A program made the position numbers and the translations under genes. Shown in pieces: positions 41,431 to 50,025 of a DNA stretch of 64,000 bases; the first letter of the stretch is position 1, and every line of letters begins with the position of its first letter. Origin of the DNA: 0-14-0-80-60-11 sp049322355. Lineage in GTDB: Bacteria > Desulfobacterota > Desulfobaccia > Desulfobaccales > 0-14-0-80-60-11. The notes under the pieces were generated by a model. That model was not told where the DNA came from. It saw only the letters and a program-made list of their open reading frames with translations, and ran no database searches. The stretch is from NCBI GenBank assembly GCA_049322355.1, contig JBMORG010000011.1:186001-250000 (forward strand), written 5' to 3'.

Positions 41431-43653
41431 TTAGCTGCCCACATCAGCCTCGTAATACCCGCCCCCGAAATAGTATGCCGGGATGCCGGCCTGGATGATG
41501 TAGTCGTATTCGCTGGTCAGGTAGTTGGTGCCCACCGCGGCGCCGTAGCCTACCGGGGTGTAGGTGTTGCCACTCTCATTATCGTAGTAGCTGCTCACAT
41601 AGATCTGACCCTTCTGGCTGTAATCCACCGCGGCCTCCCCCTTGCCGCAGACATAGTAAAACGCCCAGTTGCCGGTCTCGTCCAGGGTCCAATGTGTATA
41701 ACCTACGCTATACCCGTAATCAGCCGGCGCATAGAGGTAGCCGTAATAATAGTCCCCGCTGCCATAACAATTCCAATACCAGAAGTCATAGCGGTCAATA
41801 TTGGCATCGGCTTCATAATATCCGCCCCCGAAATAGAATTGCGAGATGCTGGATTGAATTATGTAGTCGTACTCGCTGGCCAGATAGTCGGCACCCACCG
41901 CGGTGCCGTAACTGACCGGGGTGTAAGTGTTGCCGCTCTCATTATCATAGTAGCTGGTCACATAGACCTTACCTTTTTGGCTGTAGTCTCCCGCCGCCGC
42001 CTCACTGCCGGAGATACAGTAATACCCCCAAGAACCGGCCTCATCCTGGGTCCATAGCACATCTCCCACGCTATACCCGTAATCCGCCAGCGCATAGACA
42101 TAACCGTAATAGTAGTCCCCACTGCCATAGCAATTCCAATACCAGAAGTCATAGCGATTAACGACGTCGGCTTCGTAAAACCCGCCCCCGAAGTAGAATT
42201 CCGGGGCGCCGGACTGGATGATATAGTCGTGTTCGCTGGCCAGGTAGCTGGCGCCCACCGCGGTGCCGTAGCTTAGCGGGGTGTAGGTGTTGCCGCTCTC
42301 ATTATCGTAGTAGCTGGTCACATAGACCTTACCCCTCTGACCGTAATCTCCCCCCGCCTCGCTGCCGGAGATACAGTATTGCCCCCAAGAGCCGGCCTCA
42401 TCCTGGGTCCAGATCACGTCTCCCACGCTATACCCGTAATCCGCCGGCGCATAGACGTAGCCGTAATAATAATCCCCGCTGCCGTAGCAATTCCAATACC
42501 AGAAGTCATAGCGGTACAATGGTTGGATGGCGAGGTAAATCTCATAATCGCTGCCATCAGACGCCTCCAGGACAATATCCCCCTTGGCATTGATCTGGGG
42601 GCGATCGTCGTCATCTCTAGGGTAATAGTCGCTGATCCTTATCGGCACCCCCACCGCCCTGGTGTCGTAATAATAAATCTCACCATCATTATAGGTTTTG
42701 TACACCCACCAAACGATCTCCCCATTGGCATTGATTTGGGGGTCGTAGTCACTTAAACTGTTGTCGCTGATATTTAACGGTGCCCCACCCACCCGGGCGT
42801 CGTAATAATAAATCTCATAATCACTACCGTCCAATCCCTGCCAGACGATCTCTCCGCTGGCATTGATCTGGGGAGAAAGATCATTGTAATTGTTCATGCT
42901 GATCTTTGTCATGCCCCACCCCACCCGGTAATAATAAATCTCATAATCACTGCCGTCATGCCCCCGCCAGACGATCTCCCCGTTGGCATTGATCTGGGGG
43001 AGCGAATCATTTGAACTGTTGTCGGTGATTTGTACAGGATCGCCTCCGAACCGGGCGTCGTAATAAAAAATCTCGGTATCACTACTGTCTAATCCATACC
43101 AGACGATCTCTCCGTTGTCATTGATCTGGGGACTGTAATCATTGTAACTGTTATTGGTGATCTGTATCGGATCCCCACCCACCCGGGCGTCGTAATAATA
43201 AATCTCATAATCACTACCGTCCAATCCCTGCCAGACGATCTCCCCGTTGGCATTGATCCGGGTGTGATAGTCGTTACCAATGTTGTTGGTGAGTCTTTTC
43301 GGACTTCCACCCAGACGGTAATAATAAATCTCAGAATCATTGCCGTCAGACCCATACCAGGCGATCTCTCCGTTGTCATTAATCTGGGGGAAACTTTCGT
43401 CGTAACTGTTGTCGGTGATCTGTATCGGATCCCCCCCCAGCCGGGCGTCGTAATAATAAATTTCGCGATCACTGCCATCATGCCCGACCCAAACAATCTC
43501 ACCGTTGGCATTGAGATGAGTGGCATAATCACTGGAGCTGTTGTTGGTGATCTTTGAAACAGTATAATCAACCGCTGCGGCTGGAGAGGTTCCCAGGACC
43601 AGCGCCGCCATCGCGGCCACGATAAGCCATAATTTTACTCCGTTACGTCTCAT
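41431..43653 (-). CDS. Secreted propeller / tyrosine-rich module protein, paralogue without GH17
   Basis: A 740-residue exported protein. Signal peptide about 1-27 (ends SPAAA). About eight repeats of 42-45 residues follow (PQINANGEIVWQG.DGSDYEIYYYDAR), to about residue 375, then three copies of the 120-residue tyrosine-rich module (YDFWYWNCYGSGDYYYGYVY ... YFGGGYYEAD), the last ending the protein. It shares all but the catalytic domain with the gene downstream at 38208, and the modules are close at DNA level, indicating duplication and exchange. AGGAGGT lies 7 bp before the ATG. Role unknown; cell-surface or matrix attachment is a guess. Confidence 0.8.
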   Translation of the reverse strand: MRRNGVKLWLIVAAMAALVLGTSPAAAVDYTVSKITNNSSSDYATHLNANGEIVWVGHDGSDREIYYYDARLGGDPIQITDNSYDESFPQINDNGEIAWYGSDGNDSEIYYYRLGGSPKRLTNNIGNDYHTRINANGEIVWQGLDGSDYEIYYYDARVGGDPIQITNNSYNDYSPQINDNGEIVWYGLDSSDTEIFYYDARFGGDPVQITDNSSNDSLPQINANGEIVWRGHDGSDYEIYYYRVGWGMTKISMNNYNDLSPQINASGEIVWQGLDGSDYEIYYYDARVGGAPLNISDNSLSDYDPQINANGEIVWWVYKTYNDGEIYYYDTRAVGVPIRISDYYPRDDDDRPQINAKGDIVLEASDGSDYEIYLAIQPLYRYDFWYWNCYGSGDYYYGYVYAPADYGYSVGDVIWTQDEAGSWGQYCISGSEAGGDYGQRGKVYVTSYYDNESGNTYTPLSYGTAVGASYLASEHDYIIQSGAPEFYFGGGFYEADVVNRYDFWYWNCYGSGDYYYGYVYALADYGYSVGDVLWTQDEAGSWGYYCISGSEAAAGDYSQKGKVYVTSYYDNESGNTYTPVSYGTAVGADYLASEYDYIIQSSISQFYFGGGYYEADANIDRYDFWYWNCYGSGDYYYGYLYAPADYGYSVGYTHWTLDETGNWAFYYVCGKGEAAVDYSQKGQIYVSSYYDNESGNTYTPVGYGAAVGTNYLTSEYDYIIQAGIPAYYFGGGYYEADVGS

Positions 43654-44051
43654 GGTCTTACCTCCTTTGCCCCTGTCGGCTTTACTTGCCCCTGGCTTTG
43701 TCCCTAAACAGGCGGAGTGCGCTTGGCTTTCCCGCCCTAAGGCTGTTTTAATCCTGCATCATACTGGGGCCGCGCTGGATAATGCTGTCGGCTGCTGCAA
43801 GCGCCGATTCCCGTACTTAAAGCCCCATGCCGTAACTGCCTTATATTGTTTCTGAAACCTCTGCCTCTGAGCTTAACCTCGATACCACCCCGTTCTAACG
43901 GAGAGAAATATTATCACAATTTTTTTGTAAAAGTATAGTGTAATAAAATTTTTTCTTTATAGAACTACAGAGTCCAACAGCAAATCTTTAATTGATTTGC
44001 CGCCCCTGATCCCCAGGCCAACACCGCCACTAGCCTTTTCTTCCATCTTTC

Positions 44052-44140
44052 TAGTTCCCGCTAACTTGGAAACGCCCGAAGTTACTTGCAAGCCAAGCTT
44101 GGCATTCGTTTTCGCTCACAAGTGCAACTTGGGAACGAGG
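44052..44140. repeat. Decayed triple-hairpin array of the CGTTCCCAAG family
   Basis: AGTTCCCGCTAACTTGGAAACG, then AAGCCAAGCTTGGC, then CACAAGTGCAACTTGGGAACG follow in the same order as the array before gyrA (15798-15887), with more mismatches. Confidence 0.65.
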
Positions 44141-44227
44141 TGAAGACCTTAACGTTCTCTTCCTTAAAACGGGCTTTTTCTGATATGATAGGTTAGTCGT
44201 CTTTTCCGAACACTATGCTTTAGAGCG

Positions 44228-44322
44228 TTTAACCCAAATCCCCCTGCCTCCCCTTTTCAAAGGGGAAACCTGGTGGAATTCCTTAGAAAGGCCCCCTTTG
44301 AAAAAGGGGGATTTAGGGGGAT
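44228..44322. repeat. AAATCCCCCT / AGGGGGATTT inverted repeat
   Basis: CCCAAATCCCCCTGCCTCCCC at the left faces AAAAGGGGGATTTAGGGGG at the right, with inner CCTTTTCAAAGGGGAAACC and CCCCCTTTGAAAAAGGGGG palindromes. Similar units are at 22038 and inside the nested element at 37860-37930. Confidence 0.6.
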
Positions 44323-44364
44323 TTATAATCATCGCACTCATACCATAATTACGGAGACTCAGGT

Positions 44365-46848
44365 TTGCCGGAACAAGCAGCTATCGATGCCCCAGAGGAG
44401 TTGGAGCAGCCGGACCCCGGAGAAAAAGAACACCGCCGGGAACTCCATCTGTTTAATCAAATCGCCACCATCACCGCCCATACCCTTGACCTCCAGGAGA
44501 TCATCAATGCAGTCCTCACTGCGGTTCTGCAGTTCTTCCACATCGACGCTGGAATGTTACTGTTGTGGGACCGGGTGAGCCAACGCCTCACTTATGCCGC
44601 CTCCCGGGGCTTCCCCCAGGAATACTTGGGAGAGATCTCCGAACGGGCTTTGGAGAGCCTTACGGGCCCTAATTGTTCCCGGGCCGTGGAGCCTTTAATC
44701 ATTAAGGATGTCAGGGCAGACCGCCGCCTCCTCTCCTCCACCTTTACCCAGGTGATCCGCCATGACCCCAGGTTCCGTTCGGTTGTCAGCATCCCCCTGA
44801 AATACCGGGACGATATCACCGGGTTTCTCAATCTGGCCGCACAAAACGCTGGACCGTTCCGGGCTTCCCGGCGGCGAAAATATTTCTTCACCATCCTGGG
44901 GAACCAGATCGCTCTGGCCATTGAGAACGCCCGTCTGTATCATGAGCTGCGGCGCTCGGAGAAGCGCTACCGCCGCATCTTTGAGGGGTCCAAGGATACC
45001 ATCTTCATCACCGACCAGGAAGGCCGCCTCTTGGACCTCAATCCCGCGGGTGTAGAACTCTTGAAGTTTCCCTCCAAGACCGACGCTCTAAAATTGCGCC
45101 ATCTGCGGGAGGTCTTTCAGAATCCCCGGGATTGGGAGCGTTTTCAGCTCAAAGTGGAAGTTGAGGACTATGTCCGGGACCTGGAATTGACCCTGAAGCC
45201 TCAGGGCGGCGGCCAGGTTCACACCCTGCTCACCGGTATCGTGCGGCGCAACAAAGAAGGACGCATCAACGGCTATGAGGGCATCTTAAAGAATATCAGC
45301 GAGCGCAAACTGAAGGAGTGGGAACTCCTCCGGGAGAAGCAGACCACCGAGGGCATCCTGGAAGGGTTGCCAGTGCCCACTTTCGTCATTGACCGGACCC
45401 ACCGCATCATCTATTGGAACCGGGCTTGCGAGGAATTGACCGGGTTTTCCCGGCATGAAATGGTGGGGACCTACCGCTACTGGCTGCCGTTCTACACTTA
45501 TGAACGGCCTTCCATGGCCTCCCTGGTAGTGGAACAGAACATCAAGGCCCTGGAAAAATTCTTCGGGGATAAGAACCTTAAACCCTCCCCCATCCTGCCA
45601 GGAGCTTACGAGGCTTATGAGCATTTTGCCAATTTTCGGGGACAGGAACGCTATCTTTATCATACCGCCTCTCCCATCTATGATGAGGCAGGTCGCATCC
45701 AGGGAGCGGTACAGGTCATCCTGGACGTGACCAAACGTGAGCAACTGGCCCGGGACCTCACGGATTCCGAAGAAAAGTTCCGCCGCCTGGTGGAGACCTC
45801 TTTGGACGGCATAGTCCTCCACCGCGATATGAAACTTTTGTATGTAAACCGGGCCTGCCTGGAGATGTTCAATTACCAAAAACCCGAGGAGATGTTGAAT
45901 CGCTCCCTGGCCCGGTTTGTAGACCCGCAGTACCGGCCGCTGGTGGCCCGCTGGCAGACCCAATTGCAGCGCCGGCCCGCCGCTCCCAGGATCTTCGAAA
46001 TGAAGGGGGTCAGAAAGGACGGCAGCACCTTCGACTTGGAGGGCGTCTCCTTTCCCGCCACATACCACGGCAAGCCCGCCATCCAGACCCATATCCGGGA
46101 TATTACCCACAAGAAGCATCTGGAGGAACACCTCATCCGGACGGAAAAACTGGCGGCTTTGGGACAATTGGCCGCAGGGGTGGCTCACGAAATCAACAAT
46201 CCCCTGGGGGGCATCTTAGTCTACAGCTACCTGCTCCTTGAGGACCTAAAGCAGGGAGCTCCGGAACGTACCCAGGTGGAAAAAATTGTCCGGGAGGCCA
46301 CCCGTTGCAAGGAGATCGTCCAGGGGCTCCTGGAGTTCTCCCGGCACATGCCCTCCAAAATGGTACCCCTGAATATCAACAGCGTTCTGGAAGAAGTGAT
46401 TTCTCTGGTGGAGGACCATCTCCAATTACAAAACATCAAAATGGTCCTGGAATTGGATCCGCATCTTCCTACCGTGCTGGGAGACAAGAGCAAATTGGAA
46501 CAGGTATTCATCAATCTGTTGATGAACGGCGGAGAGTCCATGAAGGGCGAAGGGAGGCTCACTGTAAGCACCACAACGGCCCAAAGCGATGACTTGGTGC
46601 TCATCCGCTTCCAGGATACCGGTCCCGGCATCCCGGAACCCTTTCTCAGCCGACTCTTCGACCCGTTTTTCACCACCAAGGAAGTGGGCAAGGGCGTGGG
46701 GCTGGGATTGTCCATCAGTTATGGCATCATTCAGAAACATTTTGGGAGAGTCTACGTGGAGCGGACTGGTAAAGACGGGACGGTCTTTGCCATCGAACTC
46801 CCGGTGCACCGGCAAGTAGGGGACCCTGCAGGTGAAAACCAGACTTAG
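44365..46848 (+). CDS. GAF-PAS sensor histidine kinase
   Basis: An 827-residue soluble kinase with no membrane segment. In order: a GAF domain (about 30-190), three PAS domains (about 195-310, 320-450 and 460-585), HisKA with the phosphorylated His in AAGVAHEINNPLGG (about 605) and HATPase_c with N-box FINLLMNGGES, DTGPGIP and GKGVGLGLSISYGII. The kinase part is of the NtrB type. The start is TTG at 44365 with GGAG about 9 bp upstream. No response regulator is adjacent, so its partner and signal are unknown. Confidence 0.9.
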   Translation: MPEQAAIDAPEELEQPDPGEKEHRRELHLFNQIATITAHTLDLQEIINAVLTAVLQFFHIDAGMLLLWDRVSQRLTYAASRGFPQEYLGEISERALESLTGPNCSRAVEPLIIKDVRADRRLLSSTFTQVIRHDPRFRSVVSIPLKYRDDITGFLNLAAQNAGPFRASRRRKYFFTILGNQIALAIENARLYHELRRSEKRYRRIFEGSKDTIFITDQEGRLLDLNPAGVELLKFPSKTDALKLRHLREVFQNPRDWERFQLKVEVEDYVRDLELTLKPQGGGQVHTLLTGIVRRNKEGRINGYEGILKNISERKLKEWELLREKQTTEGILEGLPVPTFVIDRTHRIIYWNRACEELTGFSRHEMVGTYRYWLPFYTYERPSMASLVVEQNIKALEKFFGDKNLKPSPILPGAYEAYEHFANFRGQERYLYHTASPIYDEAGRIQGAVQVILDVTKREQLARDLTDSEEKFRRLVETSLDGIVLHRDMKLLYVNRACLEMFNYQKPEEMLNRSLARFVDPQYRPLVARWQTQLQRRPAAPRIFEMKGVRKDGSTFDLEGVSFPATYHGKPAIQTHIRDITHKKHLEEHLIRTEKLAALGQLAAGVAHEINNPLGGILVYSYLLLEDLKQGAPERTQVEKIVREATRCKEIVQGLLEFSRHMPSKMVPLNINSVLEEVISLVEDHLQLQNIKMVLELDPHLPTVLGDKSKLEQVFINLLMNGGESMKGEGRLTVSTTTAQSDDLVLIRFQDTGPGIPEPFLSRLFDPFFTTKEVGKGVGLGLSISYGIIQKHFGRVYVERTGKDGTVFAIELPVHRQVGDPAGENQT

Positions 46849-47066
46849 AGAAAAAAAGTACAAATAATTGCCTGGGCCTCACGGCCCCAACAGCCGTTAT
46901 CCGGTTGAGACTTTGATATAAGACTTCGATTATTTTAGGCAATCAGGCTAAAATTTTTCTCTCCAGCTATTTGCCAAAAATTATTGACTATGGGGCAGGG
47001 GTATGATAGGTAGGCACATGTGAAAAGAATCATTTTCTCCGGAGGTCAACCTCCGGCGGGAAGGCA

Positions 47067-47300
47067 TTGCGGCAAGACACCAAAAATTTTTTAAAAGAGC
47101 TTTTTTCCGGCGGCTATCGGGCCAGTGCCATCGGCATGGCCTTGGTGTTTGCCATCTTCATCGGTGCCTTCCTGGGGTATTTGCTGGATAATTACTTCGG
47201 TACCGGCTATCTTTTTAAAATTATCGGCTTGATAATGGGAATTATTGCCGGCTTCCGGAACGTCTATATCATGGGCAAAAAGTTCCAGGATAAGAAGTGA
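47067..47300 (+). CDS. atpZ: AtpZ, small F1F0-ATPase accessory protein
   Basis: A 77-residue protein with two membrane helices (SAIGMALVFAIFIGAFLGY and LFKIIGLIMGIIAGF), the AtpZ/AtpI-like layout. AtpZ proteins aid assembly or magnesium/calcium supply of the ATP synthase. The start is TTG at 47067 with GGAAGG upstream. It is the first gene of the F0 run. Confidence 0.82.
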   Translation: MRQDTKNFLKELFSGGYRASAIGMALVFAIFIGAFLGYLLDNYFGTGYLFKIIGLIMGIIAGFRNVYIMGKKFQDKK

Positions 47301-47313
47301 GGGGCAGGGCCTT

Positions 47314-47745
47314 ATGGATATCATGTCCCCTCGCCACTTGAAAATCGCCAATTGGATAGTTTTGGCAGTACTGGTCCTGGCCGGGTTCTGCTGGCGGGGC
47401 CGGGAATTTGCCCTGGGGGTTCTAGTGGGTGGCCTGGTGGTGGTCATCAATTTCCATCTCCTGCACCAGGCCCTGCGTAACACCTTGGGACAACTGGCCC
47501 AGAACCCTCAGGAGGGTTCAAGCCGAGCCAAGGCTTTTTTTGCCGCCCGGCAGTTGTTGCGGTTTTTTGCGCTGCTGGCCATTATATTCCTGTTGGTCGG
47601 CCAGGGTTGGGTTAATATCTTCGGGCTGCTGGTGGGTCTGTCCACGGTGGTCATAACCTTAATACTGGCCGCAATTAACGAAACGATCAAGCTTAAGAAT
47701 AAGGAGGCAAACCCGTCCCATGGAACATCCCATTCTATTCCTTGA
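47314..47745 (+). CDS. atpI: ATP synthase subunit I
   Basis: A protein of about 143 residues with four hydrophobic helices, of the AtpI type that helps assemble the c-ring. The ATG at 47314 is preferred to a longer frame that overlaps atpZ, because GAGGGG lies upstream and the hydrophobic fold starts soon after. The end overlaps atpB by 26 bp. Confidence 0.78.
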   Translation: MDIMSPRHLKIANWIVLAVLVLAGFCWRGREFALGVLVGGLVVVINFHLLHQALRNTLGQLAQNPQEGSSRAKAFFAARQLLRFFALLAIIFLLVGQGWVNIFGLLVGLSTVVITLILAAINETIKLKNKEANPSHGTSHSIP

Positions 47746-48397
47746 TTTGCTTTTTGAATCCTTTAAGCTGCATATCCCTCCCCATGTCTCTTATGCCGTG
47801 GTGGTTTCCCTCATCCTCCTGGGGTTAGGCATGCTGGCCGGCAAGAAGATCTCCATGGTACCCTCCGGCGCCCAGAACGTCTTTGAATTGATCGTCGGCG
47901 GCCTGGAAGAATTCATGGTGGAGATCACCGGTGAAGAAGGCCGGGCCTTCTTCCCATATATTTGCACCGTGTTTTTGTTCATCATGTTTTGCAACCTCAT
48001 CGGTTTGATCCCAGGGTTCTTGTCGCCCACGGCCAACATTAACACGACCCTGTCTCTGGCCCTGTGCACTTTCATGTATACTCACTACCTGGGGATCAAG
48101 TACCATGGGGCCAAGTATATTAAGCACTTCCTGGGACCCATCCCGGCCCTGGCGCCGCTGTTCTTCCCTATAGAAATCATCGGCCACTTTGCCCGGGTGC
48201 TCTCCCTGACTTTGCGTCTTTTCGGCAATATCATGGGGGAAGATCTGGTGCTGGCCATCCTGCTGTTCCTGGCCGGAATGTTCCTGGCCCCCTTGCCCAT
48301 GATGTTCCTGGCAGTGTTCACCAGCGTCGTGCAGGCGTTCGTGTTCACCTTGCTGTCCATGATGTATTTTGCCGGGTCCATGGAGCACGCACATTAA
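47720..48397 (+). CDS. atpB: ATP synthase F0 subunit a
   Basis: A 225-residue membrane protein that forms the ion channels facing the c-ring. The essential arginine is in SLTLRLFGNIMGED (about residue 162-175), and FFPYICTVFLFIMFCNLIGLIPG and the C-terminal VVQAFVFTLLSMMYF are family blocks. GGAGG lies about 10 bp before the ATG. Subunits b, delta and F1 are not in the window, so the operon is split, as is common in Desulfobacterota. Confidence 0.95.
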   Translation: MEHPILFLDLLFESFKLHIPPHVSYAVVVSLILLGLGMLAGKKISMVPSGAQNVFELIVGGLEEFMVEITGEEGRAFFPYICTVFLFIMFCNLIGLIPGFLSPTANINTTLSLALCTFMYTHYLGIKYHGAKYIKHFLGPIPALAPLFFPIEIIGHFARVLSLTLRLFGNIMGEDLVLAILLFLAGMFLAPLPMMFLAVFTSVVQAFVFTLLSMMYFAGSMEHAH

Positions 48398-48401
48398 AAG
48401 T

Positions 48402-48470
48402 AGCTTTCAGCCATCAGCTTTGAGCTATAGTTTTTATTGGCTAAGCGCTGATAGCTGAAAACTGAAAGCT
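48402..48470 (+). repeat. Facing TAGCTTTCAG / CTGAAAGCT arms between atpB and atpE
   Basis: AGCTTTCAGCCATCAGCTTT (from 48402) faces AGCTGAAAACTGAAAGCT (to 48470), with 7-bp-like ACTGAAA units. The transcript could fold into a hairpin of about 70 nt in front of the highly expressed atpE. Confidence 0.6.
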
Positions 48471-48527
48471 TAATTTCGGAAGAAGGCCAAACTTCATATA
48501 TCCACATTATTTAGGAGGTTTAAGGAA

Positions 48528-48905
48528 ATGAGAAAATCCCTGGTTCTTGGACTGAGTATGCTGGTAACCCTGCTTTGGGCTTCCCTGGCTTTGGCGGCTG
48601 AACCCGCCGCAGGCGGCGCTTCCGCCGGCTTGGGCACCTTTTTCAGCTATGCGGTGATGGCCGCGGGCTTCGGCATCGGCATCGCCGCTTTCGGTACCGG
48701 CATCGGCCAGGGCCTGGCCGTGAAGAGCTCGGTGGAAGGCATCGCCCGTAACCCCGAGGCTTCCGGAAAAATCACCGTTACCATGCTGATCGGTCTGGCC
48801 ATGATCGAATCCCTGTGTATTTATGCTCTGGTCGTGGCGCTGATCATTCTTTACGCTTACCCCATGGCCAAACCCATTGCTACGGCCCTGGGCTTCAAGA
48901 TGTAA
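48528..48905 (+). CDS. atpE: ATP synthase F0 subunit c with signal-like N-terminus and sodium-type site
   Basis: A 125-residue subunit c. Residues 1-23 (MRKSLVLGLSMLVTLLWASL and on) look like a cleavable signal peptide. Two helices follow, joined by the polar loop ARNPEA. The ion site includes Q61 (GIGQG), E94-S95 and Y99, the set found in sodium-binding c-rings such as Ilyobacter (Q32, E65, S66, Y70). The residue equal to Val63 is methionine and Thr67 is leucine, so the match is partial. AGGAGG precedes the ATG. Confidence 0.95.
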   Translation: MRKSLVLGLSMLVTLLWASLALAAEPAAGGASAGLGTFFSYAVMAAGFGIGIAAFGTGIGQGLAVKSSVEGIARNPEASGKITVTMLIGLAMIESLCIYALVVALIILYAYPMAKPIATALGFKM

Positions 48906-48916
48906 CCAACTGAAAC

Positions 48917-48949
48917 TTGAAGGGGGGCGTTATGCCCCCCTTAATTTCA
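48917..48949 (+). terminator. Terminator after atpE
   Basis: TTGAAGGGGGGC and GCCCCCCTTAATTTCAA flank a 5-base loop; the 9-bp GC-rich stem AAGGGGGGC/GCCCCCCTT is followed by a short AT run. It lies 12 bp after the atpE stop. Confidence 0.8.
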
Positions 48950-48955
48950 AGTATT

Positions 48956-48973
48956 TTGTGCTATTTTGTACAA
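48956..48973. promoter_or_regulatory. Candidate Rex operator
   Basis: TTGTGC-TATTTT-GTACAA is an 18-bp near-palindrome that fits the Rex site layout TTGTGA-N6-TCACAA with changes only at the inner base pairs. It lies 36-53 bp before the rex start and just after the atpE terminator, a normal place for autoregulation by the NADH/NAD+ sensor. Confidence 0.6.
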
Positions 48974-49008
48974 AGTCAGATGGAACTGACACTCATAGTG
49001 ATTGATCG

Positions 49009-49656
49009 ATGCGCTCGGCAATGAAATTTTCCAAAATCCCCACCGCCACAATCACCCGTTTGTCCATTTACTCCAGATATCTTGAGAACTTGTCTCAAGA
49101 AGGGGTGAAGATCATCGCCTCGGACAAATTGGCCCAAAAATGCGGCATTAACCCGGCCCAGATCCGCAAGGACTTGGCGTATTTCGGGGAGTTCGGCATC
49201 CGGGGGGTGGGTTATTTTGTCAAGGAATTGCTCTTCGAAATCAAACGCATCCTGGGCCTCAACAAGACCTGGAAGATGGCCTTGGTGGGGATCGGGAATC
49301 TGGGCTCGGCGCTCCTGGCCCATCAGAATTTTATCCGGCAAGGCTACGAATTCGTGGCGGTTTTTGACATCGACCCGGCCAAAGTGGGACGCCGGGTGCC
49401 CAGCGGCCAGATCATTTATTCCGTGGACGATTTGGAACAGGTGGTCAAGGACAAGGGCGTAGAGATCGGCGTCATTGCCACCCCGGCCGCCAAGGCCCAA
49501 ATGGCGGCACTGCGTCTGACTGCCGCGGGCGTCAAAGCCATCCTTAATTTTGCTCCCATCCAATTGCAAGTACCCGAAGGCATGGCGGTGGAAAATGTGG
49601 ACTTCACCGTCAAGCTGGACAATCTGGCCTATAACCTCACCATGGGCGAAGGCTAA
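49009..49656 (+). CDS. rex: Redox-sensing transcriptional repressor Rex
   Basis: A 215-residue Rex protein with a winged-helix N-terminus (SIYSRYLENL, DKLAQKCGINPAQIRKDLAYFGEFG) and a Rossmann C-terminus (VGIGNLGSALL near residue 90) that senses NADH/NAD+. The recognition helix GINPAQIRKDLAYFG is the family's most conserved block. Rex represses fermentative and respiratory genes when NADH is low. A candidate operator lies upstream. Starts ATG 49009 or 49021; neither has a good ribosome site. Confidence 0.93.
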   Translation: MRSAMKFSKIPTATITRLSIYSRYLENLSQEGVKIIASDKLAQKCGINPAQIRKDLAYFGEFGIRGVGYFVKELLFEIKRILGLNKTWKMALVGIGNLGSALLAHQNFIRQGYEFVAVFDIDPAKVGRRVPSGQIIYSVDDLEQVVKDKGVEIGVIATPAAKAQMAALRLTAAGVKAILNFAPIQLQVPEGMAVENVDFTVKLDNLAYNLTMGEG

Positions 49657-49793
49657 AGACTGTTTCCGGTTTTCGGTTTTCGGTTTAAAAAATTAAAAAA
49701 ATCTAGGCCGGTTTGGAAAAATGCTCTTGTGACTACGGCATTATCCCACGGTTCTTCAGGAAATTTGCGATTGTGAGAGTCGTCATTCAGATA
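49657..49793. repeat. Spacer with a heptamer-repeat tract after rex
   Basis: GTTTCCGGTTTTCGGTTTTC (about 49663-49686, units CGGTTTT) follows the rex stop with no facing arm nearby. The rest, to the MITE-like element at 49794, shows nothing coding. Confidence 0.6.
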
Positions 49794-49965
49794 TATAGCG
49801 TTTGCCGAAAGTTGTCGCTGAGTTATCCGGTTTGATTTGTCATTCTGAGCGCAGCGAAGAATCTGGCTTTTTTGAGATTCTTCGGTCGCTTCGCTTTCTC
49901 AGAACGACAATCATAGGTAGCTCGTAAGACTCTCGAATAGGAAAAAACTTTTGGCAATTTCTATA
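49794..49965. mobile_element. MITE-like element, best-preserved copy
   Basis: A 172-bp non-coding element with ends TATAGCGTTTGCCGAAAGTT and AACTTTTGGCAATTTCTATA (14 of 20 matching as inverted repeats). The core is the TCATTCTGAGCGCAGCGAAG palindrome with its facing GATTCTTCGGTCGCTTCGCT arm. The duplicated TA ends suggest TA-targeted insertion. Confidence 0.7.
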
Positions 49966-50025
49966 AAGCCAGGGGACAGACCCGAAGGCCTGCCCCTTGC
50001 CGTTTCCCTGGACCCTTCCAGGCCG

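Larger units (their letters stand above)
43654..44364. other. 711-bp gap with leader region and repeats
   Basis: The left 250 bp is the minus-strand leader of the secreted protein, GC-rich and rich in AAAGCC and GGGGCAA pieces; I tested it by eye against the c-di-GMP riboswitch and do not accept it. Around 43915-43970 it is AT-rich. A decayed CGTTCCCAAG triple-hairpin array lies at 44052-44140 and AAATCCCCCT repeats at about 44228-44322. No gene is seen. Confidence 0.5.

Noticed and set aside
43654..43910. Possible c-di-GMP (GEMM) riboswitch upstream of the secreted propeller protein
   Set aside because: Pieces such as GGGACAAAGCC resemble the motif, but the GNRA-type stem-loop order and the ACGCAAAGCC core are missing.
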